NCBI GenBank assembly: GCA_016782645.1
Contig: JADHYC010000009.1
Location: forward strand, 1-50,675
Direction: 5' to 3'
DNA length: 50,675 bases
Origin: Fidelibacterota bacterium
GTDB taxonomy: Bacteria > Fidelibacterota > UBA2242
Position numbers and translations under genes: made by a program. This document shows, piece after piece, positions 27,901 through 35,661 of the stretch (position 1 is the stretch's first letter; every line of letters starts with the position of its first letter). The notes under the pieces were generated by a model. That model did not search any database and was not told the DNA's origin. It saw nothing but the letters and a program-made list of their open reading frames with translations.

Positions 27901-28675
27901 CCAGCGAATCGACATAATCCACTATTTCTGAATAGGCTTTGAAATCCTCCCGCCAGATTTCAACGTTACCTTTCGAAAGAAAATTCCCTTCATCTTCATG
28001 TCCTTCAATTATATCTCCTTTTATTCTAAAGGATTCTGTTCCTGAAGAATCTCGCCTGATTAGCACGGGTTCTTTAGTTGCCTCAATGTTCCCAGATTCA
28101 TTAAAATAAATTAAGCTATCAGCAAAAAGTGATGTTCTCCTCTTCTTATCATTTATTACAGCATTATTTATTGCAACCGCCTTTTTATCATTTGAAAAAT
28201 ATGTGACAAAATCTGCCTGAATGTCTCTGTCTCTATCTTCTAAAAAAACATTTCCATCAGCGTCTACTATTTCATCATTAACGAAATATGTCATGGACTC
28301 GGATTTTAGTATCAGTTCATCATCTTTTAATGAAGTATTCCCGCGAGCGAAAATAACATCCTTATCACTATAGTATGTCAATGTATCGGCTTTCAGTACT
28401 TTAGATTGTTTGGTGACTATAACATTATAGTAGAAATCTGCCCGCTCTTCCTTCTCAAACCAGTAAGCCAGGTCGCATTTAAGTTCTAATTTTCCCTTCC
28501 TGAAGTGGACATTACCTGTAAGTTTCTTTACCGGAGTATCTCTCTTTGAAAATTGCTCGAGCTTGTCTGCTCTAATCAGACGTAGTTTTTCATGGGATTT
28601 GCCCAAATTGGACACCGCAATTGAAAGCAGTACTGCTAAAATGATAAGTAGATTGTTTGATAAATGGAGTTTCAC
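24995..28675 (-). CDS. lptD: LPS-assembly outer-membrane protein LptD (OstA-like)
   Basis: 1226 residues, far longer than E. coli LptD (about 780). Signal peptide 1-25, then a long N-terminal periplasmic part made of repeated OstA/LptA-type strands (ADKLEQFS, LTGNVHFRKG, ADTLTYYSDKD, FARGNTSLKDDE, and so on) up to about residue 520. The C-terminal about 700 residues form the barrel, starting near LPFGIFPNKGGRRHSGWIMP and YFWAPNDYMDLRFTGDF, typical LptD blocks. It inserts lipopolysaccharide at the outer leaflet, so the host is diderm with LPS or a similar lipid. Ends in the stretch ERGGRRRGYGF. No LptE gene recognised next to it. Convergent with pfkA. Confidence 0.9.
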   Translation of the reverse strand: MKLHLSNNLLIILAVLLSIAVSNLGKSHEKLRLIRADKLEQFSKRDTPVKKLTGNVHFRKGKLELKCDLAYWFEKEERADFYYNVIVTKQSKVLKADTLTYYSDKDVIFARGNTSLKDDELILKSESMTYFVNDEIVDADGNVFLEDRDRDIQADFVTYFSNDKKAVAINNAVINDKKRRTSLFADSLIYFNESGNIEATKEPVLIRRDSSGTESFRIKGDIIEGHEDEGNFLSKGNVEIWREDFKAYSEIVDYVDSLESATLIGNPRVVSNDQELSGKKMILYLKDESLHSLFINQSAMATSTSKAYLPAKSSDSTGTATRDSIKVHDEITGKNMEIYFKNGKTDSIRVSGMATSYYNVLEDSIIQGVNITSGDTVVMTFQNGKISLITVIGGTQGRFIPDRTNEKVDTTVIYSSERIDYFLNDKMTDLIERSSIKSGDLALTAGKISIDWNKNLLYAFPLGIPPYDSITGNVPTLNQKGNEPFSGENMVYNMRTQKGRIIEGATKVEDGFYYGSDIHKTDKEVFYVSEGIYTTCDIPEHPHYYFKSKQMKLIQKDKIIARPIVLYIHDIPILGLPFGIFPNKGGRRHSGWIMPTYGENKRVGGFLKGLGYFWAPNDYMDLRFTGDFFDKKGIIFHYKTRYSLRYKFNGSLNGLYSNDFFSNFPERQWSLNMNHSHKISPTMRLSINGRFVSSDSYYRKMGINRDTRLNQQLISNATLSKTWSGKPYSLSMNFNQSKNLQANTQILSPPTNEGQKIKYVNRSLPNISFSRSQKPIIPLKPWKDASQSKWYNNIYFSISSRLKNKQDIYYQSKAIEEDSLIWEKHDIKKNAITHNISLNSSQKLLGFITLNQNMSISEGWISEYYNPVVDSSGVFVGEKKVYGFKARHTGSASLNAQTKIYGLFPLQIGALQAVRHVITPRIGLSYRPDFTQPVFGWDPGYVQYDINGKKFDPFRSTLLGSTPSGEQKSLTVSVRNIFQAKTKRGDKEKKFDLFTANLSTNYNFASESPKWAPISSNLRTQVTKKLAINLNASHDLYAYNSRQWNKTWYGIPIPRLTSLSASTGFSLSGKRFGAIAEVSTVTDTSDTIAADIISPSLSYDEDIAETPLSRGAGSDFWTANFSFRYSLSHRNPEVSKSESFWMTFNLKVKITSKWKLGYRANFDLLDKRLVSQDIHIDRDLHCWQLSFGWTPSGYGKQYTLLINVKAPSLKDLKYEERGGRRRGYGF

Positions 28676-29041
28676 CGTTTACTATTCACATTTTTATGTT
28701 CCAAATTCTACCAGAGCCATGCCTTAAGCACCTGCATCAGACATGTAATATATTAATTCTTTTGATATCTTTTCAGTTCCATTTTTATAGAGAGCATTTT
28801 CAGGTCGATATTTAACATTTAATGATTCAAATATAGTGTAAAAATATGTAAATATTAAAGATATTGGACAGAAGTAAAAAATTGCAGGTACCACATTACG
28901 ATTTATTCAATATTTTTTCTGTTAGTTTTTTTACATAACTGTTTTAACGATTTGATTAATTTATTTCTTTTTGCCTTGTTTTTATCGAATGATAAAATAA
29001 ATTTAAGCAAAGAATATGAGGAGTAAATTTCAGGAGTGTAT
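28676..29041. other. spacer between divergent lptD and TPR lipoprotein genes
   Basis: About 365 bases, AT-rich, with no gene recognised. A good ribosome site (AGGAG at about 29031-29035) precedes the TPR lipoprotein start. Both divergent promoters must lie here. Confidence 0.4.
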
Positions 29042-29389
29042 ATGAAAAAAGTTACTGTTTCCATCGGTGTTGTACTAATACTTCTGGCGCTTTTCAGCTG
29101 CACAGACAATTATCAGAGGCATTATCAACTCGGTAAATGGTATTATGATAAGGGTTTAATAAACGAAGCAATTCTCGAATTCAAAGCAGCTACACGAGCT
29201 AAAGCGGGTAATCATCAGGCTCACCAAAGCCTTGCAATTGCATATACCAAAAAGGGCTGGTACGACTATGCTTTGAAGGAAGCAGAGACTGCCTTTGATC
29301 TTTACCCGGCCGACGAAAATTACAAACTCATTCAGGTTATAAAGCAAAAGCAAAACCTGGAAGCAATCGAGGCGCTGGAGTTGGAGTAA
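29042..29389 (+). CDS. small TPR lipoprotein
   Basis: 115 residues. Signal with a lipobox ending in LFSC, then DNYQRHYQLGKWYYDKGLIN and EAILEFKAA followed by HQAHQSLAIAYTKKGWYDYA: two tetratricopeptide repeats. It is expected to be anchored in a membrane facing the periplasm and to mediate protein contacts, possibly in envelope assembly with the divergent lptD gene; that link is inference. The frame is open from ATG 29036, but AGGAG with a 6-base gap favours ATG 29042. Confidence 0.8.
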   Translation: MKKVTVSIGVVLILLALFSCTDNYQRHYQLGKWYYDKGLINEAILEFKAATRAKAGNHQAHQSLAIAYTKKGWYDYALKEAETAFDLYPADENYKLIQVIKQKQNLEAIEALELE

Positions 29390-29592
29390 CTACAATTCGA
29401 AGATTATAAACCTATTTGATTCCTCTATAAAGAACCCTTTCTCGTATTTTATTAGGCAACCTTTCTTCAAATATTCGTGATTCCATACAAAGCAGACAGA
29501 AACTTCAATCTGACATCTATGGCGAACAATAATGTTTGACATTCTTTTTGCTTCTCAATTAGTTACTTACTTGCTAAAGCAGAACAAACACC

Positions 29593-30474
29593 TTGAATAA
29601 TAGTTCACTACTTAAAATTGGAATAAAACCTCAACAGAAAAATATAATCTCTGCAAGCCGCAGGACCGACATCCCGTCTTTTTACGGAGAATGGTTTTTT
29701 GAACAAGTCAAACAGGGATTTGCAAAGGTTAGAAATCCCTTCTCTGGAAAATATAGCGAAATATCACTCAAACCACAGGATGTAGGAGCAATTGCCTTCT
29801 GGTCAAAAAATTACCTCCCGTTTCTACCGATTCTCGACAAAATTGACTCCATCTATGAAAAACGGTTTGTTTTTCATTTTACTATAACCGGATTCTCCGA
29901 AGAAGTGCAGAAGATACTTGAACCTTTCGTTCCATATACATCTATTTCCATCAAAACCGCTAAAATACTGGCTGAAGGCTATGGTTTAGAGAAAGTTCTA
30001 TGGAGATTCGATCCGATAATCTTTTCTAATCTATCTCCTTTTGAGGAAAGACTAAAGACCTTTTCAAATTTAGCAGGCTCTTTGGAAAGCTTTACCAGAA
30101 GATGTTATATAAGCTTCATTGACCTTTACGGCAAGGTTAAAAGAAAATTGGATCATATCACTAACTCTGGGAAAATGCGTTTTATCAAGCCTACGATCAA
30201 TGAACAGGTGGAGTTTGCAAAGCGAGTAAAGGAAATTGCTTTAGAGCATGGAATTCAAGTATACACGTGCTGCGAAGATACTGTTGGTAAAATGGCTGAT
30301 ATTCCAAAAGGACACTGTATTGATGCTGACCTGCTTGGCAAACTCTTTCCTGAAATACAATTTACCGATACTATTCATCCAACACGTAAAGAATGCGGTT
30401 GTTATGAGAGTAAAGATATAGGAACCTATAATACATGTCGACATGGATGTATATATTGCTATGCAAGTAGGTAA
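29593..30474 (+). CDS. DUF1848 protein (radical-SAM-like, cysteine-rich C-terminus)
   Basis: 293 residues. Opening block ISASRRTDIPSFYGEWFFEQ followed by RNPFSGK and AIAFWSKNY matches DUF1848. The C-terminus carries a dense cysteine cluster, ECGCYESKDIGTYNTCRHGC then IYCYAS, fit to hold an iron-sulfur cluster. The family is predicted to share the radical SAM TIM-barrel but has no proven reaction; it often sits near DNA photolyase-like or splB-like genes, none of which are here. Start TTG 29593 is the furthest upstream; no ATG occurs before the conserved ISASRRTDIP, so a non-ATG start is likely. Confidence 0.83.
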   Translation: MNNSSLLKIGIKPQQKNIISASRRTDIPSFYGEWFFEQVKQGFAKVRNPFSGKYSEISLKPQDVGAIAFWSKNYLPFLPILDKIDSIYEKRFVFHFTITGFSEEVQKILEPFVPYTSISIKTAKILAEGYGLEKVLWRFDPIIFSNLSPFEERLKTFSNLAGSLESFTRRCYISFIDLYGKVKRKLDHITNSGKMRFIKPTINEQVEFAKRVKEIALEHGIQVYTCCEDTVGKMADIPKGHCIDADLLGKLFPEIQFTDTIHPTRKECGCYESKDIGTYNTCRHGCIYCYASR

Positions 30475-30776
30475 TATTTTGTTGAGGAATATTTCGATTT
30501 CTAATTTGCAGATATCGTGACCTGTAAGCTACCAGCAGAGCTGCATTAAAAATATAACATCTAACCGTATCCCAGCTTGCAAATTTAACATTAACAATCT
30601 CGTCAAGAGGAAGCTTATGATAGAATTCAAGGGAAAAGTAAAAAAGTGGGTCAACACGGAATTCCCGCTTTTAGCTGGACTAATCCCGCCACAGGCAAGG
30701 CGAACTGCAAACAGGCACACATGACCTGATTCAGGCAGGCAGGGATTTTACTGTACGCTATATTATAGGAAATTAA
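30475..30776. other. 302-base gene-free spacer
   Basis: Between the convergent DUF1848 gene and the feo operon. It contains an open stretch of 36 codons from ATG 30617 (MIEFKGKVKKWVNTEFPLLA...), which I do not accept as a gene, and a GC-rich scrap CAGGCAGGCAGGG near 30733-30745 like those dispersed elsewhere in the window. Confidence 0.4.
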
Positions 30777-30926
30777 TCAAAAACTTTTTTTATCCTCGCA
30801 ATTCGATGCCAATGGACAATTTTTACAACCTTCTTCGGGATGCTTTATCTTATTTTTGTATTTCAAAACAAGAAATGTAACACTGAGAACTAACGCTAAT
30901 ATTATTATAAAATATTCCCACCACAT
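30777..30926 (-). CDS. FeoB-associated Cys-rich membrane protein
   Basis: 49 residues: MWWEYFIIILALVLSVTFLV is one membrane helix, followed by a basic stretch and a C-terminal cysteine motif GCKNCPLASNCEDKK. This is the pattern of the small FeoB-associated Cys-rich proteins found after feoB. The start ATG 30926 lies two bases after the feoB stop (30931-30929), with the ribosome site inside the end of feoB (AGGAG at about 30936-30940). The frame is open further up to 31073, but that part is feoB out of frame. Its role in ferrous iron uptake (metal passing or FeoC-like gating) is inferred from position. Confidence 0.8.
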   Translation of the reverse strand: MWWEYFIIILALVLSVTFLVLKYKNKIKHPEEGCKNCPLASNCEDKKSF

Positions 30927-30928
30927 CT

Positions 30929-33151
30929 TTAAGCTCCTGAGATAAATAAAGACCCAACCTGGTAAATACCTATTGACAAAGCCAGCGCAACAAAGAGAGT
31001 ATAAGCAGCCTGGAACAGAGGCCATTTCCATGAGCCAAGTTCCTTCTTTACCATCACAAGGGTTGCAATACATGGAATATATATCATAACAAACACCATA
31101 AGAGACAGTGCTACTAAAGGAGAATAGTTTGGATCGACCTCTATCCGGTCTTTTAACATTATCTCATCGTCTGATGCTTCTTCATCAACTTGTTCCCCTT
31201 CAATTCCATAGAGAATTCCCATAGTGGAGATTATAACCTCCTTCGCAGCAATTCCTGCAAAAAGGCTCACGCCTAATTTCCAATCAAATCCTGCATATTT
31301 AATAACAGGCTGGATGGCTTTACCAATTCTCCCTCCGAAACTATATATAAGCTCCTGCTGAGCAGTATTATTTCCAGAAATGTGTGATCCCTCAAACTGA
31401 GAGCTCATTTGCTCATTTACAACTTCAAGATTTGATGTAATCGTGGCATCTTCTTCTGGTAATTTGGGATATGAGAGAAGAAACCAGATAATTATTGATG
31501 CAGCAAGAATAACCGTACCGGCTTTTTTCACATACTCCCAGGATTTTTCCCACATGTGATATAACACACCTCTAACTGTTGGCATTCTATAAGGTGGTAA
31601 TTCCATAACAAATGGTGTCTGTCCTCCCCTGAACAATGTATTTCGGAAAATAAGCGCTAATGTCAAAGCAGAAACCCAACTGAACAACCATATACTCCAG
31701 AAAACAAGCCCTGCGTGCTCAGGGAAAAACGCAGCAGCAAGCATTGCAATAACAGGGATTTTAGCGCCGCACATCATAATAGGAGAAACCATTATAGTAA
31801 CAATACGGTCCCTCGGATTGGCAAGAACTCTAGCGCTCATAATCCCTGGAACAGCGCAACCACTGGAGACCATGAAAGGGATAAAACTTCGTCCGTGAAG
31901 TCCGAAAATATGGAAAAATTTATCCATAACAAAGGCAGCTCTTGCCAAGTAGCCAGTATCCTCAAGAAATGATAGCCCAAGAAATAAAAATAAAACAAGC
32001 GGTAGAAAAACCAGCACTCCACCGACTCCATTAATTATACCACCGGTAAGGAAATCCAATAACGGACCGGAAGGTAACAAGCTTTCCAGGCTATTCGAAC
32101 ACCATCCAAAGAAAGCCCCGATACTTCCCGAAACGGGATTACCAAGAGTAAATGTCATCTGATAAATCAAGAACATGATAACTAAAAAAACCGGTATTCC
32201 AAGATAGCGATTAAGGGCAATTCGATCTATTTTTTCCGTTATATTTATATAACCTTCTTTCGTTTTAGTATGAACTGTCTCTTTAGTTGCCCCTCGTATA
32301 TAAGCATACCGTTGTTCGCTTACTACAACTTCACTGTCTTCACCAAAATGGCTTTCAATCCGCTGTCTCCAGTTCGCTGCGACTAAAAGAACTCCATCAG
32401 GGTTTTGATGTTCTTGTTTGACCTTTTCAACAGCATCCCTGTCATTTTCAAGGAGCTTAATTGAAATCCAATGCATAGAGTACTTCTTTACAAAATCGGG
32501 GTCGGTTGATAGAACTCTAATAATGTCGTTATGTGCATTTTCCAGCCTTGTACCATAATTCAAATGTCTTTTGTTCGACAATATTTCTCCATCAGCAACC
32601 TTAACCGCTGTTTTAAGGAGATCTTGCACACCTTGCCCCTTACTGCCGACTGTCTTCACTAAGGGAATCCCAAGTATCCCTTCAAGCTGCTGTTTATCAA
32701 TAATAATACCCTTCTGTTCAGCTTCATCAGACATATTGAGAGCACCTACAATCGGTACACCTAATTCCTGGAACTGTAAAAGCAAATAGAGATGTCTCTC
32801 GAGATTGGTAGAGTCCAGAATATCAATGATTACATCCGGTTTTTCTCTCAGTACAAAGTCCCTTGAAACGATCTCCTCTAAAGAATAAGCACTAAGGCTG
32901 TATGTCCCCGGTAAATCCACAAATTCAATAACCTTTCCATCGTATTGAATACGCCCTGTCTTTTTCTCAACGGTAACACCGGGGTAATTTCCAATATGCT
33001 GCCGTTGTTTTGTCAGAGCATTAAATACACTGGTTTTCCCCGAATTAGGATTACCAGCAAGAGCTATTCTAATAATATTTTTATTGCTATCATCGAAGTA
33101 ACGATCTCTACCACGCCCTCTACGTCTTAAACGACGTCCGAATCCATTCAC
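30929..33151 (-). CDS. feoB: ferrous iron transporter FeoB
   Basis: 740 residues. A basic N-terminal lead (GRRLRRRGRGRDR), then a G-protein domain with G1 GNPNSGKTSVFNALT, G2 region GNYPGVTVEKKTG, G3 DLPGTYSLSAYS and G4 NMSD; a helical GDI domain; then a membrane part with two Gate regions (FIPFMVSSGCAVPGIMSARV and FAGIAAKEVIISTMGILYG). It moves Fe2+ across the inner membrane. The start is GTG 33151, whose bases overlap the TGA stop of the DtxR-FeoA gene (GTGA), so the two are translationally coupled. Followed by a Cys-rich partner. FeoA is not separate: two copies are fused to the regulator upstream. Confidence 0.95.
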   Translation of the reverse strand: MNGFGRRLRRRGRGRDRYFDDSNKNIIRIALAGNPNSGKTSVFNALTKQRQHIGNYPGVTVEKKTGRIQYDGKVIEFVDLPGTYSLSAYSLEEIVSRDFVLREKPDVIIDILDSTNLERHLYLLLQFQELGVPIVGALNMSDEAEQKGIIIDKQQLEGILGIPLVKTVGSKGQGVQDLLKTAVKVADGEILSNKRHLNYGTRLENAHNDIIRVLSTDPDFVKKYSMHWISIKLLENDRDAVEKVKQEHQNPDGVLLVAANWRQRIESHFGEDSEVVVSEQRYAYIRGATKETVHTKTKEGYINITEKIDRIALNRYLGIPVFLVIMFLIYQMTFTLGNPVSGSIGAFFGWCSNSLESLLPSGPLLDFLTGGIINGVGGVLVFLPLVLFLFLGLSFLEDTGYLARAAFVMDKFFHIFGLHGRSFIPFMVSSGCAVPGIMSARVLANPRDRIVTIMVSPIMMCGAKIPVIAMLAAAFFPEHAGLVFWSIWLFSWVSALTLALIFRNTLFRGGQTPFVMELPPYRMPTVRGVLYHMWEKSWEYVKKAGTVILAASIIIWFLLSYPKLPEEDATITSNLEVVNEQMSSQFEGSHISGNNTAQQELIYSFGGRIGKAIQPVIKYAGFDWKLGVSLFAGIAAKEVIISTMGILYGIEGEQVDEEASDDEIMLKDRIEVDPNYSPLVALSLMVFVMIYIPCIATLVMVKKELGSWKWPLFQAAYTLFVALALSIGIYQVGSLFISGA

Positions 33152-34221
33152 TCAATTATCTCAATATAGATAAGCCTGGCTTCTGAGCGCCTTAAAGAGA
33201 CCATTGTTCCTTTGATCTCAATCTCTATAGGATCTCTTAATAAAGCTTCCCTAATAACACTTCCCTCTTCACCTTTTACAAATCCCATATCCACCAGACG
33301 CCTTCGAATTTCGCTGACAGCTCTAACCTTAAATATCCTGAATTTTTGACCGCTTGATAATATTGAAAGTGGTACAACATGATTTGTACTTGCATGACTA
33401 CGACTCATATTTTCCGAACTTACTTTTTCAGATTTAACTGTTTCGTTTTCAAAACTATTCTCAATTGCTATTTCAATAAGACGGGCTTGGGAAGGTTCAA
33501 TTTCAAAACTATATCCAGCACTGGAAACTAGAACAGGGCTGTCATTGTCACTTATGCGCTCCATTGTGATTTCAATCCCCGGAAGCAAACCTTTTCCTAT
33601 GATATCTCGGCGAGCTTGAATATCAGGTCCAAGCATTATTATTCGTCCTTTTTGACCGGGTCTCATTTCTGAAAGCAAAGTGTGGATTGTTTTTCTATCC
33701 TTATGATAATGCGGGAATGTCTCCTTAATGAAGCAAGATTGGCAAACGGGATCATCTGGCACCAATCCTTCGGCAGCCTTCAGGCATTTTTTGAAATTAT
33801 CTATCAGGTGCGCATCCCTTTTAGGACAGGAGGCAAGGAATTGATAAAGAAGTATAAATTTCTCAAGTGTTTGATCGTTCAAATGATGTTCCAGTGCACA
33901 GGCTTCTTTATTTACACTTTCTCCGTGTAGATTAAGGATATCCCTTAAAAATTTATTTAGAAAAATATTTCTGTTAGCAAAATAATTTGCTGCTTTTTTG
34001 CCTTTTTCTGTTAGTTCAATGAATTCCCGAACAGAATATTTCACATAACCTTCTTGTGAAAGCCGCTGCATTGCCTCGGTAACTGAGGGCATACTAACAC
34101 TTTTTCTTTGCGCAATCTCCTTGATTCTTGCAACATGTTTCTCGGAAATCAGGTCAAGGATTATTTTCAGATAATCTTGAAGACTTTCGGACAGATTTAT
34201 ATAATCAGAATCATCACTCAT
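33148..34221 (-). CDS. DtxR/MntR-family metalloregulator fused to two FeoA domains
   Basis: 357 residues. Residues 1-65 are the winged helix (LQDYLKIILDLISEKHVARI, MPSVTEAMQRLSQEGYVKY), 70-160 the dimerisation and metal-binding region (ACALEHHLN; cysteine pair in DPVCQSC). Then come two SH3-like FeoA domains, about 180-252 (MRPGQKGRIIMLG, IIGKGLLPGIEI) and about 286-357 (LSSGQKFRIFKV, LVDMGFVKGEEG). A single C-terminal FeoA-like domain is common in DtxR proteins; two, joined by a Ser/Glu-rich linker, are unusual and probably replace the missing free FeoA. It should repress the feo operon when iron or manganese is plentiful, through the palindromes in its own promoter. GTGA overlap with feoB. 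Confidence 0.88.
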   Translation of the reverse strand: MSDDSDYINLSESLQDYLKIILDLISEKHVARIKEIAQRKSVSMPSVTEAMQRLSQEGYVKYSVREFIELTEKGKKAANYFANRNIFLNKFLRDILNLHGESVNKEACALEHHLNDQTLEKFILLYQFLASCPKRDAHLIDNFKKCLKAAEGLVPDDPVCQSCFIKETFPHYHKDRKTIHTLLSEMRPGQKGRIIMLGPDIQARRDIIGKGLLPGIEITMERISDNDSPVLVSSAGYSFEIEPSQARLIEIAIENSFENETVKSEKVSSENMSRSHASTNHVVPLSILSSGQKFRIFKVRAVSEIRRRLVDMGFVKGEEGSVIREALLRDPIEIEIKGTMVSLRRSEARLIYIEIIE

Positions 34222-34231
34222 AATAACCGCC

Positions 34232-34263
34232 CCTAATTTAATTAGGCAGCCCTAAGTTGTCAA
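34232..34263 (-). promoter_or_regulatory. feo operon promoter with two overlapping palindromic operators
   Basis: On the minus strand a -35 box TTGACA (34263-34258), a 17-base spacer and a -10 box TAAATT (34240-34235). TTAGGGCTGCCTAA (34255-34242, arms TTAGG/CCTAA) fills the spacer, and CCTAATTAAATTAGG (34246-34232, 7-base arms) covers the -10. They share the central CCTAA. TTAGG-type half sites resemble DtxR/IdeR boxes. The -10 lies about 14 bases before ATG 34221, so the message has almost no leader. Self-repression by the encoded DtxR protein is inferred. Confidence 0.72.
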
Positions 34264-34337
34264 GTTTAATTTATATTTCTTAAATTTTTGAATAACTAAT
34301 GAGTGCTAATTTTATCGTTGAATTTATGGTAAAGTTT

Positions 34338-34575
34338 TAAATAATCTTTCTCCTGTTCTGGTCAATTAATCATGTTGAAAGATAATAGCGATTTCCTTGA
34401 TTATCATTTGGTTTGAGTTTTAGCATATCCTTATACTGATCTGTTGCTTCATTACATCTTCCAATTTAGTAAAGGCATTCTGCATATCCTGCCCTAGCTC
34501 TCATGTAAGGACGGGTTTTAAAAATGCCCCAAAATGTCCAGCATCTTCTTTCCAGTATTCCTTTTAGCCATGTTG
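34338..34575 (-). pseudogene. ST7-like tetratricopeptide protein, decayed
   Basis: The minus strand reads WGIFKTRPYMRARAGYAECL, then Y-stop, then IGRCNEATDQYKDMLKLKPN and DNQGNRYYLST, stop, LIDQNRR. This is the conserved block of ST7-family TPR proteins (HFWGIxETRPYMRARxGLAxCLWxLGR...LNPNDNQGxRYLLL). It carries two in-frame stops (TAA where Trp or Glu is expected, TGA in place of Trp TGG) and, just before, a one-base loss: the other frame reads EDAGHF. The N-terminal half of the gene is absent. A clear relic between the feo promoter and DUF3795. Confidence 0.72.
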
Positions 34576-34735
34576 CCCTTCTCTTTTTACTATTTAAAAT
34601 TGTGAATTAACTTCTTTTCTAATATTTGACATAACGCTTCCTGTTTCTCTGAAGCTCTCACCTTTACGAAATATTTGATTAAGTGTGGTTGAGTAGCCTG
34701 ATATATACTGAGTGGACTTCTCTCATTCAATCAGA

Positions 34736-35080
34736 CTAAAGATTTTTCCTTATTTTCTCAAGAGTGGCTTTCGCTTCAGGTACATTATTAATGAATTTCT
34801 CCAGCTTTTCACAAGTATAATCATCGCAATAGGCACAATTTTCAACACCCTTTTCAAAACCGCACTTTCTTATTTCACATACCCTGCAGTAGTTAAAAAT
34901 TTGCCCGCCCTCTGACAAACATCCATCACAGTTAATATCTTCATGCTTAATTTCTGCGTTAAATTGCTTTGACCAGATATCAGCAGTTTTCTTTCTTATG
35001 TCATCGTCATCTTTTTGAGTCGCTAAAAAAGCCGGACATTCAGTACAAATTATTCCACAAAAGGCTATCATCTTATCCAT
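34736..35080 (-). CDS. DUF3795 cysteine-rich protein
   Basis: 114 residues with many cysteines in the DUF3795 order: MIAFCGIICTECPAFLAT, then INCDGCLSEG, YCRVCEIRKCGFEKGVENCA, YCDDYTCEKLEKF. The family is thought to bind metal or an iron-sulfur cluster; its function is unknown. The frame is open from GTG 35089, but a strong GAGGTGG six bases upstream selects ATG 35080. Stands alone. Confidence 0.85.
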   Translation of the reverse strand: MDKMIAFCGIICTECPAFLATQKDDDDIRKKTADIWSKQFNAEIKHEDINCDGCLSEGGQIFNYCRVCEIRKCGFEKGVENCAYCDDYTCEKLEKFINNVPEAKATLEKIRKNL

Positions 35081-35089
35081 AATTACCAC

Positions 35090-35590
35090 CTCATTGATTT
35101 ACTTGCTCATATTCATTAAAAAATCCAATCCATTGAATAGTAACTCAATAAATCTAAAAAATCAATATTTTTAAAATGTGAAGTTACACCGAAAACTGAA
35201 CAATTTATAAAGTCCACAATCAAGAGTGATTGTGTCACGTATTGCGAACTGGTCAGTTCACCATAGATGAAAATGGAGAGCAAGTTTGGTGGTGACATAC
35301 TCTAAACCCGTTTTTCCGCAAGGATGTCTCCGACATGCGAACAGAATATCCGGTTGAAAATCCGGCTCAGACGAGCTACTGACGGAGCCAATCGAGTTTT
35401 GCTAGTTTCATTAACACCGCAATGTACTTGTACGGCTCTTTGAGACGGATTGTGGTTATCTAAAAGGCTTTTCCTCCGTCCCTACCGTTTTAACGGTTTT
35501 TGTTACATGGTGACTCAGCAGAGTAATGTAAAATCCGCTTAGTCGCTTTTGTTCCGGAAACGGGTTCCCAAGCCGACAATAAGAAAGTTC
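35090..35590. other. gene-free region upstream of the ytr-like operon
   Basis: About 500 bases. One frame briefly looks protein-like (RTGQFTIDENGEQVWW near 35240-35290) and then meets stops, so an old gene may have decayed here; I cannot name it. The segment 35300-35560 is less AT-rich than its surroundings and has several short self-complementary stretches (for example CCGGTTGAAAATCCGG at 35351-35366), but no known RNA family was recognised. Confidence 0.4.
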
Positions 35591-35650
35591 TTGACTTTTA
35601 AACGAACCACGATTACATTATTAGTGTGATAGTATGATAGTACACTAATA
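35591..35650 (+). promoter_or_regulatory. promoter and YtrA-type operator
   Basis: -35 TTGACT (35591-35596), 17-base spacer, -10 TACATT (35614-35619), then a 32-base inverted repeat with arms TATTAGTGT (35619-35627) and ACACTAATA (35642-35650) across the expected start of transcription. AGTGT...ACACT half sites are typical of the YtrA branch of GntR repressors, and such a repressor is the third gene of this operon. AAGGAGG (35650-35656) follows as a strong ribosome site for ATG 35662. Autorepression is inferred. Confidence 0.78.
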
Positions 35651-35661
35651 AGGAGGTTTAT

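Noticed and set aside
30617..30724. Plus-strand 35-codon frame MIEFKGKVKKWVNTEF...
   Set aside because: Short, no ribosome site of note, runs into a GC-rich repeat scrap; looks like chance.
30927..31073. Upstream extension of the Cys-rich FeoB partner frame
   Set aside because: These bases encode the FeoB C-terminus in another frame; the ribosome site and membrane helix fit the start at 30926.
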